Assembly (NCBI GenBank): GCA_905147135.1
Contig: LR990042.1
Location: forward strand, 10,407,545 to 10,471,544
Origin: Blastobasis lacticolella
Lineage: Eukaryota; Arthropoda; Insecta; Lepidoptera; Blastobasidae
Direction: 5' to 3'
DNA length: 64,000 nucleotides
The notes beneath the pieces are model-generated. The model was not told the origin of the DNA. It was given only the letters and a program-made list of their open reading frames with translations, and ran no database searches. Below are positions 1 to 12,393 of the stretch, piece after piece. Position 1 is the first letter of the stretch; every line of letters starts with the position of its first letter. A program made the translations under genes and the position numbers.

Positions 1-105
1 TTCTGTAAGGTGGAGGTACTTCCCCAGTCGGGCGGCTCCAATTCGAACGAGATACCCCGCTATGCCCTACCTCTCTTACTATGCCCTACCTCTCTTAAAC
101 TTTTG
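1..105 (-). repeat. LINE-associated dispersed repeat, 3' region fragment
   Basis: This stretch is the reverse complement of 36,447-36,523, sharing 'ccccagtcgggcggctcc' (here) and 'taccccgctatgccctacct'. A shorter relative lies at 39,300-39,345. In the other copies it sits next to a LINE 3' tail, so it is read as part of one dispersed lepidopteran family. It is cut by the window edge. Confidence 0.65.
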
Positions 106-313
106 TTTAAATTAAGAACATGCTGCAAATTATCTCCTGCAATTCCTTTTTAATTGTTTTGCCCATTATTTATTAATATTTTTCATAACTCACAAAAATA
201 AACAATCCTACATAATTTAAATTGTATGTTATGACATTTATGAATTACGTTCTATGACGGATAAAAAACATGGCATAAGTTGCCGTACAGAGACTTTTTT
301 TAATAAGCGATTT

Positions 314-348
314 GGAGTTAGCGTGGTCGATATGACCACGCTAACTCC
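314..348. repeat. Perfect 15-bp hairpin, 5-nt loop
   Basis: The arm ggagttagcgtggtc (314-328) is followed by loop gatat and its exact reverse complement (334-348). T-runs flank it on both sides. Whether it is transcribed is unknown. Confidence 0.8.
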
Positions 349-504
349 GAGGCTTTTTCTTTAGTAAATAAATTGTGTTACTAATGTCAAGTAAGTCCTT
401 TTTTTTTTGGAAAAAATTGTCTAGCGCTTCTGAATAATCTGAAGCATTGATTACAACTCCTAAAATAGGGCCAATATTCGATATCTGTAATAATTTCATT
501 ATCT

Positions 505-590
505 CCACGATATATACATCATTTTATGTTGTGGATGCAAGGAAATTATGACAGCTATCAAATGTGATCTATTAAATTGGCTCTACTAAA
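505..590 (+). repeat. Dispersed repeat, copy 1 (pair at 24,395-24,470)
   Basis: The block 'attttatgttgtggatgcaa' followed by 'tctattaaattggctctact' recurs with scattered changes at 24,395-24,470. The class is not recognised. It is probably a non-autonomous element. Confidence 0.5.
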
Positions 591-809
591 ATTTTTATTT
601 CAAGCAATAAACAGTGCTACGATTACTCTACGATATGCTACGGAGTGCTACGCGCACGGCTACGAACACCGAAAATGTATATGTCATTCAGAATCTCTGT
701 GTTTAGCCAATGGCGTTACGTAATGTGTTTGTAGTACTTATAAGACGTTGCACATAACATTAAAGCTGTGACTTAAATTCCTAGGCGTTGGCTCATTTAC
801 CGATCGCTC

Positions 810-1055
810 GAGAGGGCTAGCCGGTCTCTTGTACAGGCAGCGTATACTGATGACATTTCTGCAGGAAGTAAAATAACGGGTATCCCGGTCAAGGGACATC
901 TGCAGGAACCCCAAGAAGCCATGGATTGACATCGCTGATGCGAGTGCCAACGGTTTATGACGTGAGGCATCCTAAGACCGGGGAAAGTGGAGGATAAAGA
1001 GCAGGAAAGCGGATCCTGACAGAAGCCGTAATTGGCTGTTCGGATGATGATGAAG
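810..1055 (+). pseudogene. RTE-like LINE, 3' end of ORF2
   Basis: Frame-shifting translation gives fragments such as PKKPWIDIADA and GKWRIKSRKADPDRSRNWL, followed by a stop and a 'gatgatgatgaag' tail. This is the usual C-terminus and tail of RTE-type non-LTR elements in Lepidoptera. Stops and frameshifts interrupt it, so it is a dead, 5'-truncated copy. Related ends lie at 1,583, 11,360 and (minus strand) 25,650. Confidence 0.6.
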
Positions 1056-1582
1056 AGCCTTTTATTTCTGCCAACTAAAAATTATATTATTCTCTTATTT
1101 CAACCTATATTTTAAGCATCTTTTACATTAAAGCAGTTACAAAATTTTATGCTGAAAGGGCAGAAATGCAAAAAGTATACATCCTTGTATTGTAACAGCC
1201 AGTGGCTTAGCTAGGACCCCTTTTAATATCCTAGTGCTATAAAACATTGCTGAAGCGGCGTGTAATGTAGACAGATAAGATTTTTATGGCCTCCCAAAGT
1301 ATTGTTCTTCATACATCATATGAAAATTATGTACCTATTTGTAAGGACAATTTTTTGAGTATTTGTGACTTAATTCGTGTGATATTTAAATAAACTATAA
1401 ATTCGTAATTCACAATAAAACATGAGTGAGCATATCTTTATCGATATTTTGGAAAAATTGAAAAAAATTAATTTAATATATTTTTTATTTTAATGAGTAA
1501 TAAGTAATTATTCGCATGTGTACCAGGTAACGGTTGGTTGCATGCATATATTGGTTAATGTTATAATATGAGTACCTACCCA

Positions 1583-1735
1583 CCAAGAAGAGATGGATTA
1601 ACATCACCGAGTCGGCTGCGAGAGCCAATGGCTTACGGCGAGAGGCTGCCCAAGATCGGGTGAAGTGGACTCAGACTGGCAGAAGCCCGGACTAACCGCA
1701 TGGAGGATGAGTACGAGTACAGTTCGAGTGCATGA
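1583..1735 (+). pseudogene. RTE-like LINE, 3' end (second copy)
   Basis: The reading PTKKRWINITESAARANGLR, then EAAQDRVKW, parallels the RTE C-terminus at 810-1,055. It ends in stops and a short gat-rich stretch. It is a truncated remnant without catalytic domains. Confidence 0.6.
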
Positions 1736-2879
1736 TCACTTCTAGAATAATTTTCTCTACAACTGCAGTAACATATAGGGTATTTGGTGCATTGTTAGTC
1801 AAATTTAGTTGTCTGAGAGAATACGTTAGCTGTCCTTAGGTTCCCAAGCACTCATGCTTGATGCCCAGTGTGGTTTGGTGTAAAAAATAAAATTTTCTTT
1901 AATAAAATTCCACTTGTACTAAAATTCTAATTCTATTTCTACAATTATTCCTATAAATTTTACTAATTATAAAGGAATTTGGTTCTTAAGGAGATAATGC
2001 ACTTATGCTCTTAAACTGTGCTTGCTACGGCCGTTCCTTAGTTTATTTTTAGAAACTCTTTGAGCGCGAGGTTAAAATGACTACTTTTTAATGAATATCG
2101 TTCCCCGCTCCACCGCTGAAGAGAGAAAATATTTAACTGCGTATCCCGAGACAGTGGTACTGTGTAGGTGGCTGCGTGTATTCGCCCTAGACATAATGAT
2201 TTTTCATTCTTATTCTCTATATGTTCAGCGTATTAACGATGATTGAGCCGGAAAATACATACCTATTATTCTTCAGTTATGCTGTACTGTAGTTGTAGTT
2301 GTACGTGTAAAATTACGTGCACGCCATGATTTTGTCACGCAAAATACATCTGTTTAACTTTTTTTTTTCAATAAATACATTAAGATACAACAAACATTAA
2401 GATAAAAATTCTATATGTACCAAACACAATAAATGCTGAAATATATTAATTGAAATATATTTTGTAACATAAGCCACCACCGCCATGTTCGTGTGAATGT
2501 CAATATTAAATGAACACAAAATGCATTCGCATTTTCACTAAAGAAGGAAAAAGAACAAGTTCGATATAAACTTGGCTGTGTTTCTGACTAAACCTTGTTC
2601 GAACTGACCCACTTTTTAAGTTTTCGACGTCGAACCGGCCAGTAGACTCGAAAATGTAGGTTTAAAATATTAAGGTTCGAAAGTGCACAATTTTACAATG
2701 TGAAAATGTCTACAGCGTTTCTTCCAAAGTTTTTAAAGAAGAATTATCAATTCTTACGGTATGATCAAGAAGATAACTAACCATGCAAGATAACGAACTC
2801 GTAAAATGTCAATGAATGTTGCTAAAATCTACGGAATCAAAGCTGGAGGTTATCGGTGTATTAAATGTGTATCCCATCA

Positions 2880-3090
2880 AGTTAGAGTTACGTGGCATGG
2901 CCCCCGTTTGGCGGAAAACAAACAAGCCTGTGTTTTTGTAGTGTCATACGTCACCAAATTCGGGTCACCCAGGGACCCCCGGGCTTCGTTCATACGAGCT
3001 TCTCGACAAGACTGAATGTTGTCCCTCTTGGCTTTTGTACCCGACAGATATCGGTCGCCTGCGTACTACTGTATGTTGCTGTATATTCAT
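2880..3090 (-). pseudogene. CR1-like LINE RT fragment
   Basis: On the plus strand this stretch matches 53,130-53,340 of the larger minus-strand LINE. Shared pieces include 'ggaaaacaaacaagcctgtg' (here), 'acaagactgaatgt' and 'ctgacagatatc'-like segments. In that element the region codes the RT segment after the YADD motif. Here both frames are broken, so it is a short decayed relative of the same family. Confidence 0.6.
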
Positions 3091-3099
3091 AGGATTTTT

Positions 3100-3235
3100 A
3101 TGTCATACGGAAGACAAACAGGCAAGCAAACCACCTGATGGAAAATTATCACTGTTACCTGACATATGCAACACTAAGGGTATCGCCAACGCATTGCCTA
3201 TAAACCTGGGACACGTTCTAGCTAGCAGCTAAAAG
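3100..3235 (-). repeat. LINE 3' tail
   Basis: The motif 'caggcaagcaaaccacctga', followed by 'atgcaacactaagggtatcg', is the minus-strand form of a LINE tail. The same tail appears at 18,955, 28,675, 36,690, 39,040 and 59,810. It is a separate insertion from the RT fragment beside it. Confidence 0.6.
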
Positions 3236-3549
3236 ACCGGTAATGAGTAGATATTAATTATTATACCTACAGAAATAATGCGTCTTCATAAAATTTCAAG
3301 TTCACATTGCAGAGTGCGACCAAACATTCGCATAACACATTCGCGAAAACATGCTCGCCGGGAGGACTCCTTTAGTGTAACAGATGAACTCTGGCTCAAA
3401 GCGCTCTCTAAGAAAAAATCCTCAATCGGCTCTGCAAATTCGGCCAACAAACAAGATACTCCTGTATACAGATATAAAGCGTTGTCGTGGCCGTCAATGG
3501 GAGAGATTTGACATGGGGTTCGTCCTGGGAGTTATTAATTAGGGTTCTG

Positions 3550-3690
3550 TAAAAAGGTGGCGCTGGCGGGTCCAGGGCCCAGTGACGCAGGGGCCTGCGG
3601 CAGGCGCAGTGCCCGCCCGACCGCCGCCGCAGTCGCTGGCGTGTGCCACCGCTCGCGCCTAAGCCGCGCCTCGAACTCTCGAACACGTAC
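3550..3690. other. GC-rich islet, unassigned
   Basis: A strongly GC-rich patch in AT-rich surroundings, with runs such as 'ccgaccgccgccgcagtcgc'. Open frames cross it but no recognisable protein was found. It could be a non-coding first exon, a promoter islet or the GC-rich end of a LINE like the one at 49,120-49,330. Confidence 0.4.
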
Positions 3691-3709
3691 ATAACCTTGG
3701 CCACTAATA

Positions 3710-5790
3710 ATTATATCAGAACGCTCTACTCTTTTCCTTTTTGAGAAATTCTATTTTTGAAATTTTTGTTCCTCTTTTAAACAAGTTACGGAGCAGGAGA
3801 TTCGTTTTTGAAATTGTAGAAGAACTCTTCGCGCTCGAACGTATTTACATAATTTCATCTTGATGTAGTTCAGTGGTTGGCTGACAAATTAATGTTCTGA
3901 CAAAGAATAAAAAGTGAGTACATAATTTAATTATTTATTTCCATTATTATTATTTATTATAGCCATTTTTTTATCATAATGTAGTAATTATTTCATATAG
4001 TCTTCCATACAGTAAATTTAAGATTACATTTAGATGCAAGTTTTATTAGTAGCTTATATTAATCAAGTAGATGTGGCAGAATATTTTATTAATATAATGT
4101 AATAATGTATCATATATAGTCGTACATATAAAGGATTATTATTATCAGTATATAAGCTGCGGTATTTTATAATAGGTACTTATCTGAGACTGACTGGTAT
4201 TCTGCAATTTATTATTTTACATAAGATAAAACAAATCAATTACCAAATGAAATGTATATAATTCGAAAGAGTGTCCGGTTATAGTTTAGGTTCCTGTAAA
4301 GAAAGCAATCCCTATTGAAATTCTTAAAACTGTATATCAATTGGACAGTTTAAAATATAACTATACAGATAATTATATACTATCGCCGTATTGTTTATAA
4401 ACAAAGCGACCTGCCTCGCACAGGTATTCTAATAATAACTTCAATATGAAACTGCTTGCGTAAATGTCCTCTTGAAAATATATTTATTATAGATAACCGA
4501 CCGAAAAAGATCTAGGAATTTAAAAATGGAAATACTGAATATTATTTACTATTTATTTTATTTAATATGATTGCATTATATTTTGTTTTTGCACGTAAAA
4601 AACATTTGCACGCCGGTTTTGTATCACTGTAGAGTTCATGTCCGTTAATGGCTTGTGGAACAGTAAAAATAAAAAAACATTAAAATGATATGTTCACCTC
4701 TAGTACAAGTTTTTATAATTAGGTATTGACTTTTGCACTCGACTTCATCCACCTAAAATTTCGTTATTAGTTCCGGACCTGTTCCCGCACATAGAGTTTC
4801 GGGATGGGCACATGTTCTAATCTCAGCTATAAACTGTTCTACCAAATTTCATCAAAATCTGTACAGTAGTTTTTGCGTGAAGAAGTATCGAACATTCATT
4901 AAAAAATCCTCGTAAACTTACGCATTTATAATATACCTACGTAGGATTTAAATAATAAGAAGACATACAATTCGAATACAAAATAAACTACACACTTCAA
5001 AATAAAAACAATTTAACAAAAAGTAGAAACAATATTGAAACAAATATGTATGCATCACGTTTATGTTATGGATGGAAAATCGTAAAATACGTATGCACGC
5101 TTCCTTAAACGAGTACCAACTTCTTTGGATGTCCGTTTACGGATAGTATCTCAAACCAATATTATGACAGTACCATAATCATATCGCCTTTGATGTCCGC
5201 ACGTAATCATCCGCAGAAACGTCGATACGCCATCCTTTATCTATCTCCTATTTAATCGCGTCCCAAAGGAGGTTAACCATCGCGACCCGCGGAAGGTTCC
5301 TTTATGAAATCGAAGAGACAGACATTTATCTCATTCGGGGACACGAGAAACCATTCTCCGAATTTACGCGAAGACGTGTCGGGCGAAGCTCGTACGTGCG
5401 ACACTTGCTGACGTCATATTCCAAGACATAGGTACGTGACCAAGCCATCCGCGGCCTTGCTTTCCCTTCTCAACTTTGATTTGGACAGTTGTATCCTACT
5501 TTCCAAAATATATATTGTGGAAAACTAGCCAACTAGCAGTTCTCACTGTCGTCCGCGTAGAACAGTGTGCTTACCGATGTTTTTCCTGTGCATTTTCGGC
5601 AGAGTATTCGCAATTTCATTTCATTCCATTCCCGTGGGAAATCCGGGATTAAAGTACACTTGGCACTAATGTAGCTTCAGGTTTCGGCGTTCGTTGCAAT
5701 GATTATCGATTACGGGAAACAATACAAACAACATAAACATTTAATGCTGGACTGCAAATTGCATGGTTTTACCTAACCATAGTACAAAAC
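3710..5790. other. No gene seen
   Basis: Mostly AT-rich. A higher-GC part at about 5,200-5,460 contains the CRE-type palindrome tgacgtca (near 5,410); the same 8-mer recurs near 7,851. The segment at 4,790-4,935 resembles the 'catcaaaatctgtacagtag' type of dispersed repeat. No supported coding region. Confidence 0.4.
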
Positions 5791-6389
5791 CACTTTTTAC
5801 TTCGCACTTGGAGCAGTAAAGTTCTCGGGTGGCGATGACCGTACCGAAAAACGCAGCGTGGGTACGCGTTTCGCAATGTGGACCGAAAATCTGATAAAGG
5901 TCGCAAATCTTTGTATGAAAAGGACCTCATGTATAAAATTTTCATTGACTTGACTTATACGGTTTGTTAATGTCTTGTTTATGGGTACGCTATTCGTATT
6001 CATGGTTATAGCTAATGGCCGAATCAAAGCAAACTTCGATGTACCCTTCGATATCATTTTTGTAATCTACATAAAATGAACGAATGTCCTTAAATAGAAA
6101 ACAAATGAACAGACCGAGTGACAGACATATATCTACAGATGGTTGTTCACATTTATAATAGCGAAGATTGCTGAATGAATATGTCCACTACTTTGTCCAT
6201 GTCGAATTAAATTAATATCGTTTGAAAATATTAGCACTGGCATCGTTACTAACACAAATATTTTTATGAAACGGGCCTACAGGCCAACTTGAAGAGATTA
6301 TATGATTTATTAAATAGAAATCAGATAAACGTAGTCAGATAAGTCATAAAACACATGACACAGACAATTCTATTTGTCATTTGTTTTGT

Positions 6390-6510
6390 TGTCACTGTGA
6401 GGACTAAGATGAAATGCCTCATGCCTATAATTTTGCTAACTACCTTATCCTTTAAACCTGAATACAACAATGCAAGTATTATTGCTTGGCGGCAAAAATA
6501 GATAAAATTC
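6390..6510 (-). repeat. Dispersed LINE-tail family, copy A
   Basis: The segment with 'aaatgcctcatgcctataat' and 'acaacaatgcaag' matches 44,535-44,810 in the same orientation and 62,195-62,470 in the opposite one. This is the shortest of the three copies. Confidence 0.55.
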
Positions 6511-6689
6511 TAAGTCAATATTTCATTAACATCAACTAGTGGATTTTACCTAATGCGGTTACAACATCTTTTACTTACTTCATTTATAATTTAAGATCTA
6601 CTATTTAAATTATTTTTAATCCTTAACTATCAGCTACTTCCTTAACGTCAATGAGGTCAGCAAAAAATTACACTTTTCACTGCACTCGC

Positions 6690-7485
6690 TCAAATCTCTC
6701 CAAGGCAAACTAAAATCTCCCTTGTACAAACACTCCTTTTACCTATCCTAGACTACGCTGACTGTTGCTATTTGCCACCGAAGAGCTATTAAATAAATAA
6801 GACCGTCTCCAAAACGTATGCATAAGATTCGTCTTTGGACTGCGTAAGTATGACCATGTCTCCGATTTTTGATCTCAGCTCAAGTGGCTTCCCATTCGCT
6901 ATCGCAGTAACGCTCATAACCTTTCTATGCTCTACAATGTCCTCCACAATCCCTCTGCTCCCTCATATCTCCGCACCAACTTCCATTTCTCCCGGGCCCA
7001 AGATAAACCTTGTCGCTCAAATGTAAGATCGTCTTTGGCCATCCCCATCCATCATTCCGATTTCTTTTCCTACTCCTTCACTGTTCATGCTGCGAGACTG
7101 TGAAACTCTCTCCCGCATGAGGTACGTGACAGTCCGTCACTGCCTATATTCAAAAACCAAGTGAAAGACCACTACCTGTCCCTGTCTAGTCCATAAATTT
7201 TATATATTTGTATTGATATGTAGTAGTATTTAAGTGTATAAATATGTATGTATTTATTGATATAATATATAAAAATTAGTCATATTCATATGTATTTTAT
7301 AATTATTCGTTAAATGTGCGCGTCGTATCTGCATTTCTTAGCTAAACATTTCCTTTCTGTAGGCCTGCTGGAAGAAATTTCTTTTAGAAATAAGTAGTGC
7401 CTTTTGTGTCAGTTATATCTATGTTATATCTCTGTATTTCTTTATTGTGTGCAATAAATTGTTAAATAAAAAATAAATAAATCAG
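6690..7485 (+). pseudogene. 5'-truncated LINE: ORF2 C-terminus and 3' UTR
   Basis: Read across frames, the start translates as LLPILDYADCCY and then NKLDRLQNVCIRF, the region after the RT fingers/palm in many insect LINEs. Near 7,080-7,190 comes FTVHAARLWNSLPHEVRDS, SLPIFKNQVKDHYLSL and a stop. That is the familiar 'WN.LP' C-terminal signature. The rest is a 3' UTR ending in 'ttgttaaataaaaaataaat'. Frameshifts and stops show it is dead. The RT catalytic motifs and endonuclease are absent, so the insertion is strongly 5'-truncated. Confidence 0.7.
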
Positions 7486-9448
7486 TTAACTTAATTAACA
7501 GCTCCATCGTTTAATAATTTAAAATTCTAGATATACTTTATAACATTTCACTTCTTATTCTTTCTTAACCAAGTTACCTGCTCCATCGTTTTATTAATTT
7601 AAAATTCAAGATCTAGATAACATTATAACTACCTTTTCTTTCTTAGTTAAGTTACCTGAATTCGATGAACGTCTTCCTCGTCGTCCCAACTGGCATTTAA
7701 GAAAAATTGTGTCACAAAAGATGTGTACTTTTAAAAGCTTCATTCTCCTAAAGTTTAAAAGTTATAAAAATGTTATTATGTATATCTTTGTAAAGATCCA
7801 TCCGGCAACAATAGAAAAATATTGTTTGACATTACACCCACCTCCCGCTATGACGTCATAGACAGCGGAAGTGAGCACTGAAAATGAAGTGTCGTGCGGG
7901 TACCGTTCAGTACAAGTCTCGCTAGCATTAAAACTTCTTGTTGTATTTGAATAAAAAAACTGAATTGAATACATTAAAACGTAAAGGTCAATTAAAGGTA
8001 AAAAAAATATTATTGACTTATTAAAAACATCTTAGCACGCAAGAATGGTGAGACCGAAACTTAGAATGAAAGAAATTTTAACAATTAAAGAAGTTATTCC
8101 CGTTTGCGACTGACCAAAATCACTTTCAGACGTGGAGAGACATCGTCTTTATCGTTTAAGAAATAAAGAAGCCTTCTTTATCTCTAGATTTCTTGTGAAA
8201 GAAACCAAACATGGAGACAGTGTTTCCATATATACGAACTTGTCCGTACTGATACGGATTTTAAAGGTATAAATCATGATTTACTTTTTTAATATTTACG
8301 ATGATATTTACTTTTTTAATAGCCGATTCGAGTTTACCTTCTAGCTACCCCAATTTTTTATTCTTTACTTTGGTCATCAATTGTAAAAGCTAGTCAAACT
8401 TTAGTGTTCTACATATTAATATGTAAAAACATTATCTTACATAAAGGGCTTACATTAATATTAACAATTAAAAACTATTGGTTTATTTGTTATGTACTAG
8501 TTCTTACATTGTATGTTACCATTTGCGGTAAAAATCTTAAATAGCGATTGGAGAGAGTAAAAAAGGGAAAAGAATGAGTTACTCTCATTCGCGCCGGTGA
8601 CTTTCTTCATTAACGGGGCAGTTGGCAAACCGGTATTGCAACTAAATAAACAAAATACCGGGGTAAATGAAAATTGATCAATGCCATCCGGTTATATGCC
8701 GAGAAGACTTACATCTCTTTTTATTCTGGAATCTTGCAAAATTGTTAAAAAAAATACCCACGAAGACAAAACAAAAACAAAAATAAATAATAGAAACCAA
8801 TACAAATTAATACAGCCCTTCTCTACGTTAACAATATATTCCTCCAGTGCACATATAATAGCTAAAAAATGTAAAACAGTATTCTAAATTTAATATGTAA
8901 TTTTATATTGTTTGTGTATTATGTTTAAGTTGTAAATAATAAATATTCTACTATTGTATCCCAAATGCTCTTTATTTCCTTCAGTTTGCTTAAGGGAGTG
9001 CTCGACAGACTCTAATGTTGTATTTAAAAAACTAATCACTAACTTAGAATAAAATGTAATTCCAGAAACATAAACTAAACAACTAACACCATTACCTGTT
9101 ATACATTAGAAAGCCCTCTCAAAATGTTGCAGTGCCCCTACGGGGTGTTATATGCTTATTCGTCTTAAGTTTTATTATCATTGTATTACCATGTAGAATG
9201 CAAATAAACAAATAAGTCCTGCAGCGGACATTCAGCTGATGATACATTCGGATATCAACATACGATATCGAAATTTGATCCAAAACTTTCGTCCTGAATA
9301 ATAGATGTCAGATATGACAGCGGCGTAATACAATATTCTTTATGGGCTGATTGTAACTGTTTTAAGAAACCGGCTTGTTATCGGACCCCACTGTGAAAAA
9401 ATATTGTTTAATGTAAAGATGTCGTATTAAAGAAATCAAATAAAAACT

Positions 9449-10772
9449 TATAGTTAGGGAGGCGAGGTAGCTAAATGGCGTAATTCAACGGCGCCGTCGA
9501 GACCTATCAAAATCGAAAGATAAAATAATTTCGAAAAGAAAAGCTCGTATGGCAAAAACCATTTTAGCGGTGGGTTTGGCGTGTACGGTTTTTCAAAAAT
9601 GTTAAAAAAAACAGTTACTTGGGCATTCTCGAGCGCGTCAGATATTCATACTACGTATGCCCCGAGTGCCTCTGATAACAACGGTATACTAATCTGCCGG
9701 TTTGCGTGGTGGGGGTAGGCATATAAAGTAGTCAAAAATGCAAAAAAAAAAAATTTACTCGAGCGCGTCAGATTTTCGGAAGGGGTGTTAAGTAGGCCCC
9801 AAGGAAGCTCCCTTTAAAAAAACTGACGATTTCGGCGTGACGATAAGTTACGATGAATTTTTGAAAATGCAAAAAAAAAAAGTTTTTTTGAAATACTCGA
9901 GCGCGTCAGATTTTCATAGGGGAGGTTTATCTCGGTATCCTGAAAGCATATTTTTTTAATCTGACAAAAATGTTGGTGGGTTCTCTTAATCTGACCGAAA
10001 AAGGTTTTTTGGTTTCTTTCTTTTCCTTTCTTTCTCCTTGATAAAATGGGGAATTTAAGAATGACAATAAAGCGATAGATACAACCAACGTAAATGTAGA
10101 TGAAATGTAGTACGAAGTGTATTATTTATTGTATAAACAAATGAAATGATATAAAAATTGGATTATAATTGTATTGTTATGTATGATCTTTACATTTTTG
10201 CTCAATACAATTCATCTTCTTCTTCTTCTAAAGATGTAAAGAGACCTTTTTTGTGTAAAATAAAATTACCTTTTTTGTTTATTTAAACTTTTTTTTTGTA
10301 AAATGTATCGTTCGCGACTTATATGCCGTAACGCGTTCTTAGGAAGACGAAATGGCTCCTCCACACTTCCGGTCATGCGGAAACCGGCAGATTTTGTATT
10401 TTTAGTAAGTTTTAGATTATATTCTTCAAAATAAAAATAAAAAAAATCGCGCTCGAGAATGCCGGATTAACGTTTTTTTTTTACAAGTTCGCGACCCTAT
10501 AATTCGGCGGCGTCAAGGACTTATCGTCAGATTAGTTAAATTTAGTCTTTAAACACTAAAATCAACCCCCAATATCTTAATCTGACGCGCTCGAGTATTT
10601 CAGACTATCCATTTTTTTTTACTAATCTGATCGTCTATCCTAGGCGCGCGTCACTACATATAGAGCTAAATACTTTACAAGGTTGTTCTATTAGGTCTAA
10701 GGTATCTCTCATATCTTAAACTGCCACGCTCGAGTATTGCCGAAAATTCCCCTATTCGCCTCCCTAACTATT
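9449..10772. mobile_element. Fold-back / MITE-like element with mirrored motif arrays
   Basis: The ends are a perfect 15-bp inverted repeat: tagttagggaggcga (9,451-9,465) and its complement (10,756-10,770). Trimmed by two bases, the ends are flanked by TA on both sides, as in TA-targeting transposons. Inside, the motif 'ctcgagcgcgtcag' occurs at 9,628, 9,758 and 9,896. Reverse-oriented ctcgag sites lie at 10,452, 10,590 and 10,729. Spacing is 130-139 bp in both arms. There is no transposase ORF, so the element is non-autonomous or a fold-back element. Confidence 0.7.
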
Positions 10773-11359
10773 ATGTAATCATTGTCTTATTGGCTATCAA
10801 ATCCAGAAAACCTAATTAAAATCGTCTAAGTATTTATGAAGATAAAGACTGAATTGTAACGCCAGAAATGTGTGACCGTATACCGTGTTCCATATATCAG
10901 ATATGGAAATTATTGGGTGGGCTGAAAATTGTGCCGATGAACGTATTTGTCTACATCTAGTTTCAACATTTATTTTCTGCTAGGACTGTCTGGCAAAAAT
11001 ACCTCTCCCCTAGCAATAATATTAACTTTTCCTAAGCACCACCCAAAAAAGACAACATATCGAACCAATAAGGGATGGCAAGACAGCAGATGTTTACAAT
11101 AGCTCGATTTCGGTAAGTGCCCGCTCTGACATTACAGAGAGGGCGCAAGAAAGGGGAAGAGGGGAGGGGGGGTATAATTGGAGCCAATTCACCAGGGCTG
11201 CCAACTTATGAAATTTCTCCTAATATGTTACAATAGAAGTCACTCTGATATCTAGCATTACTGCTGAATGACCAAAGATCGGCAACTCTCTATCTCGCGT
11301 GGATTAAAAAGTTAAGACTAGTAACAATTGAGCAATTTCAAATTTTTATTACTGCAGTA

Positions 11360-11460
11360 TATTCGGATGCTGAAGACCGGGCGATGTAGAGGAAGAAAAG
11401 TTGAAAAGCGGATCCTGGCATCAGCCGGGTTATACGCTAGGATGATGATGATGATGAGTA
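11360..11460 (+). pseudogene. RTE-like LINE 3' end
   Basis: 'gaagaccgggcgatgtagag' then 'aagcggatcctggcatcagc' matches the RTE C-terminus seen at 960-1,050. It ends in (gat)n. Only the last ~30 codons remain. Confidence 0.55.
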
Positions 11461-11609
11461 AATTGCGGTAGAAACTCTTACAATTTTCAGTCATATTTTA
11501 TTTGTTACGTTGCTTAAATATCAATGTACCTATTACAATAATATGTAATTTCATGTTGTTTGCGTGTTATGTTTAAGTTGTAAATATCATATGTTTTTAA
11601 TCATACCCC

Positions 11610-11820
11610 AATATAATATTGACGAACTGAGTGACTCAATGGTCTCATGCCGTGCTCGTCATCCGGTCTGCCACGCAAGAGGTCCAGGGTTGATGAATTT
11701 TAATTTCTGTTACGTATATTAGTTATCTAGCACCCATAGTACAAGCTTTGCTTAGTTTGGGGTTAGATGGCGCTGTGTAAATTTGTCCAGATATATTTAT
11801 TTATTTTATAATATACTATT
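11610..11820 (+). mobile_element. tRNA-headed SINE with LINE-like tail (degenerate)
   Basis: The head has a tRNA-like layout: an A-box-like 'gtgactcaatggtctcatgc' and, 45 bp on, a B-box-like 'gaggtccagggttgatg'. The tail 'tagtttggggttagatggcg' followed by 'tatttatttatt' recurs reversed at 30,170-30,240. It is therefore probably borrowed from a LINE 3' end. Polymerase III activity is unlikely because the B box is decayed. Confidence 0.5.
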
Positions 11821-12393
11821 ACTATAATAAGTACATTAATTATTTAAAACTCACGATTTCTAAAAAGTATGTGAAATTATAGACGTGAAAAGCAATGATT
11901 TAAGTGCCAATTGATTCCATTTACAACTTAAGTAAATACTTATTTTACGCGACAAGATTCGCATTTGCGGCAGAAGCGTTCTCAATTCATTATTACTTCA
12001 ACAGTAAATTAATTTCGAGTAAATAAACTCCACAAATTCTCTAGCAACAACTCGCTGAAACTTTTTCAATTAAAATTATTTTGTCTTAACTACTGCGTTG
12101 GGAGCGAGCCAGACAAGCCTACACGTTATTAGAAAACTTCAAAGAATTTCTAAGACATTTTTAACACTGTATTGCTTTATAATTATTTTACTGAGCCTCA
12201 ATTTTGTTCTGCATTATTCTATAATAATTATTTGCCTCATTTCGTAGCTTATTTCAGTAGGCTTACTAGTAGTATTACTATTGATACCTGAGTCAAATGG
12301 TGAGTCCGTAACCTTAGTTCAAAATACAAATTTTCGATTATCGGTAGTTAGATGGATCGTTACTATGACGAATTCTTTTTCAAATTCATGTCT

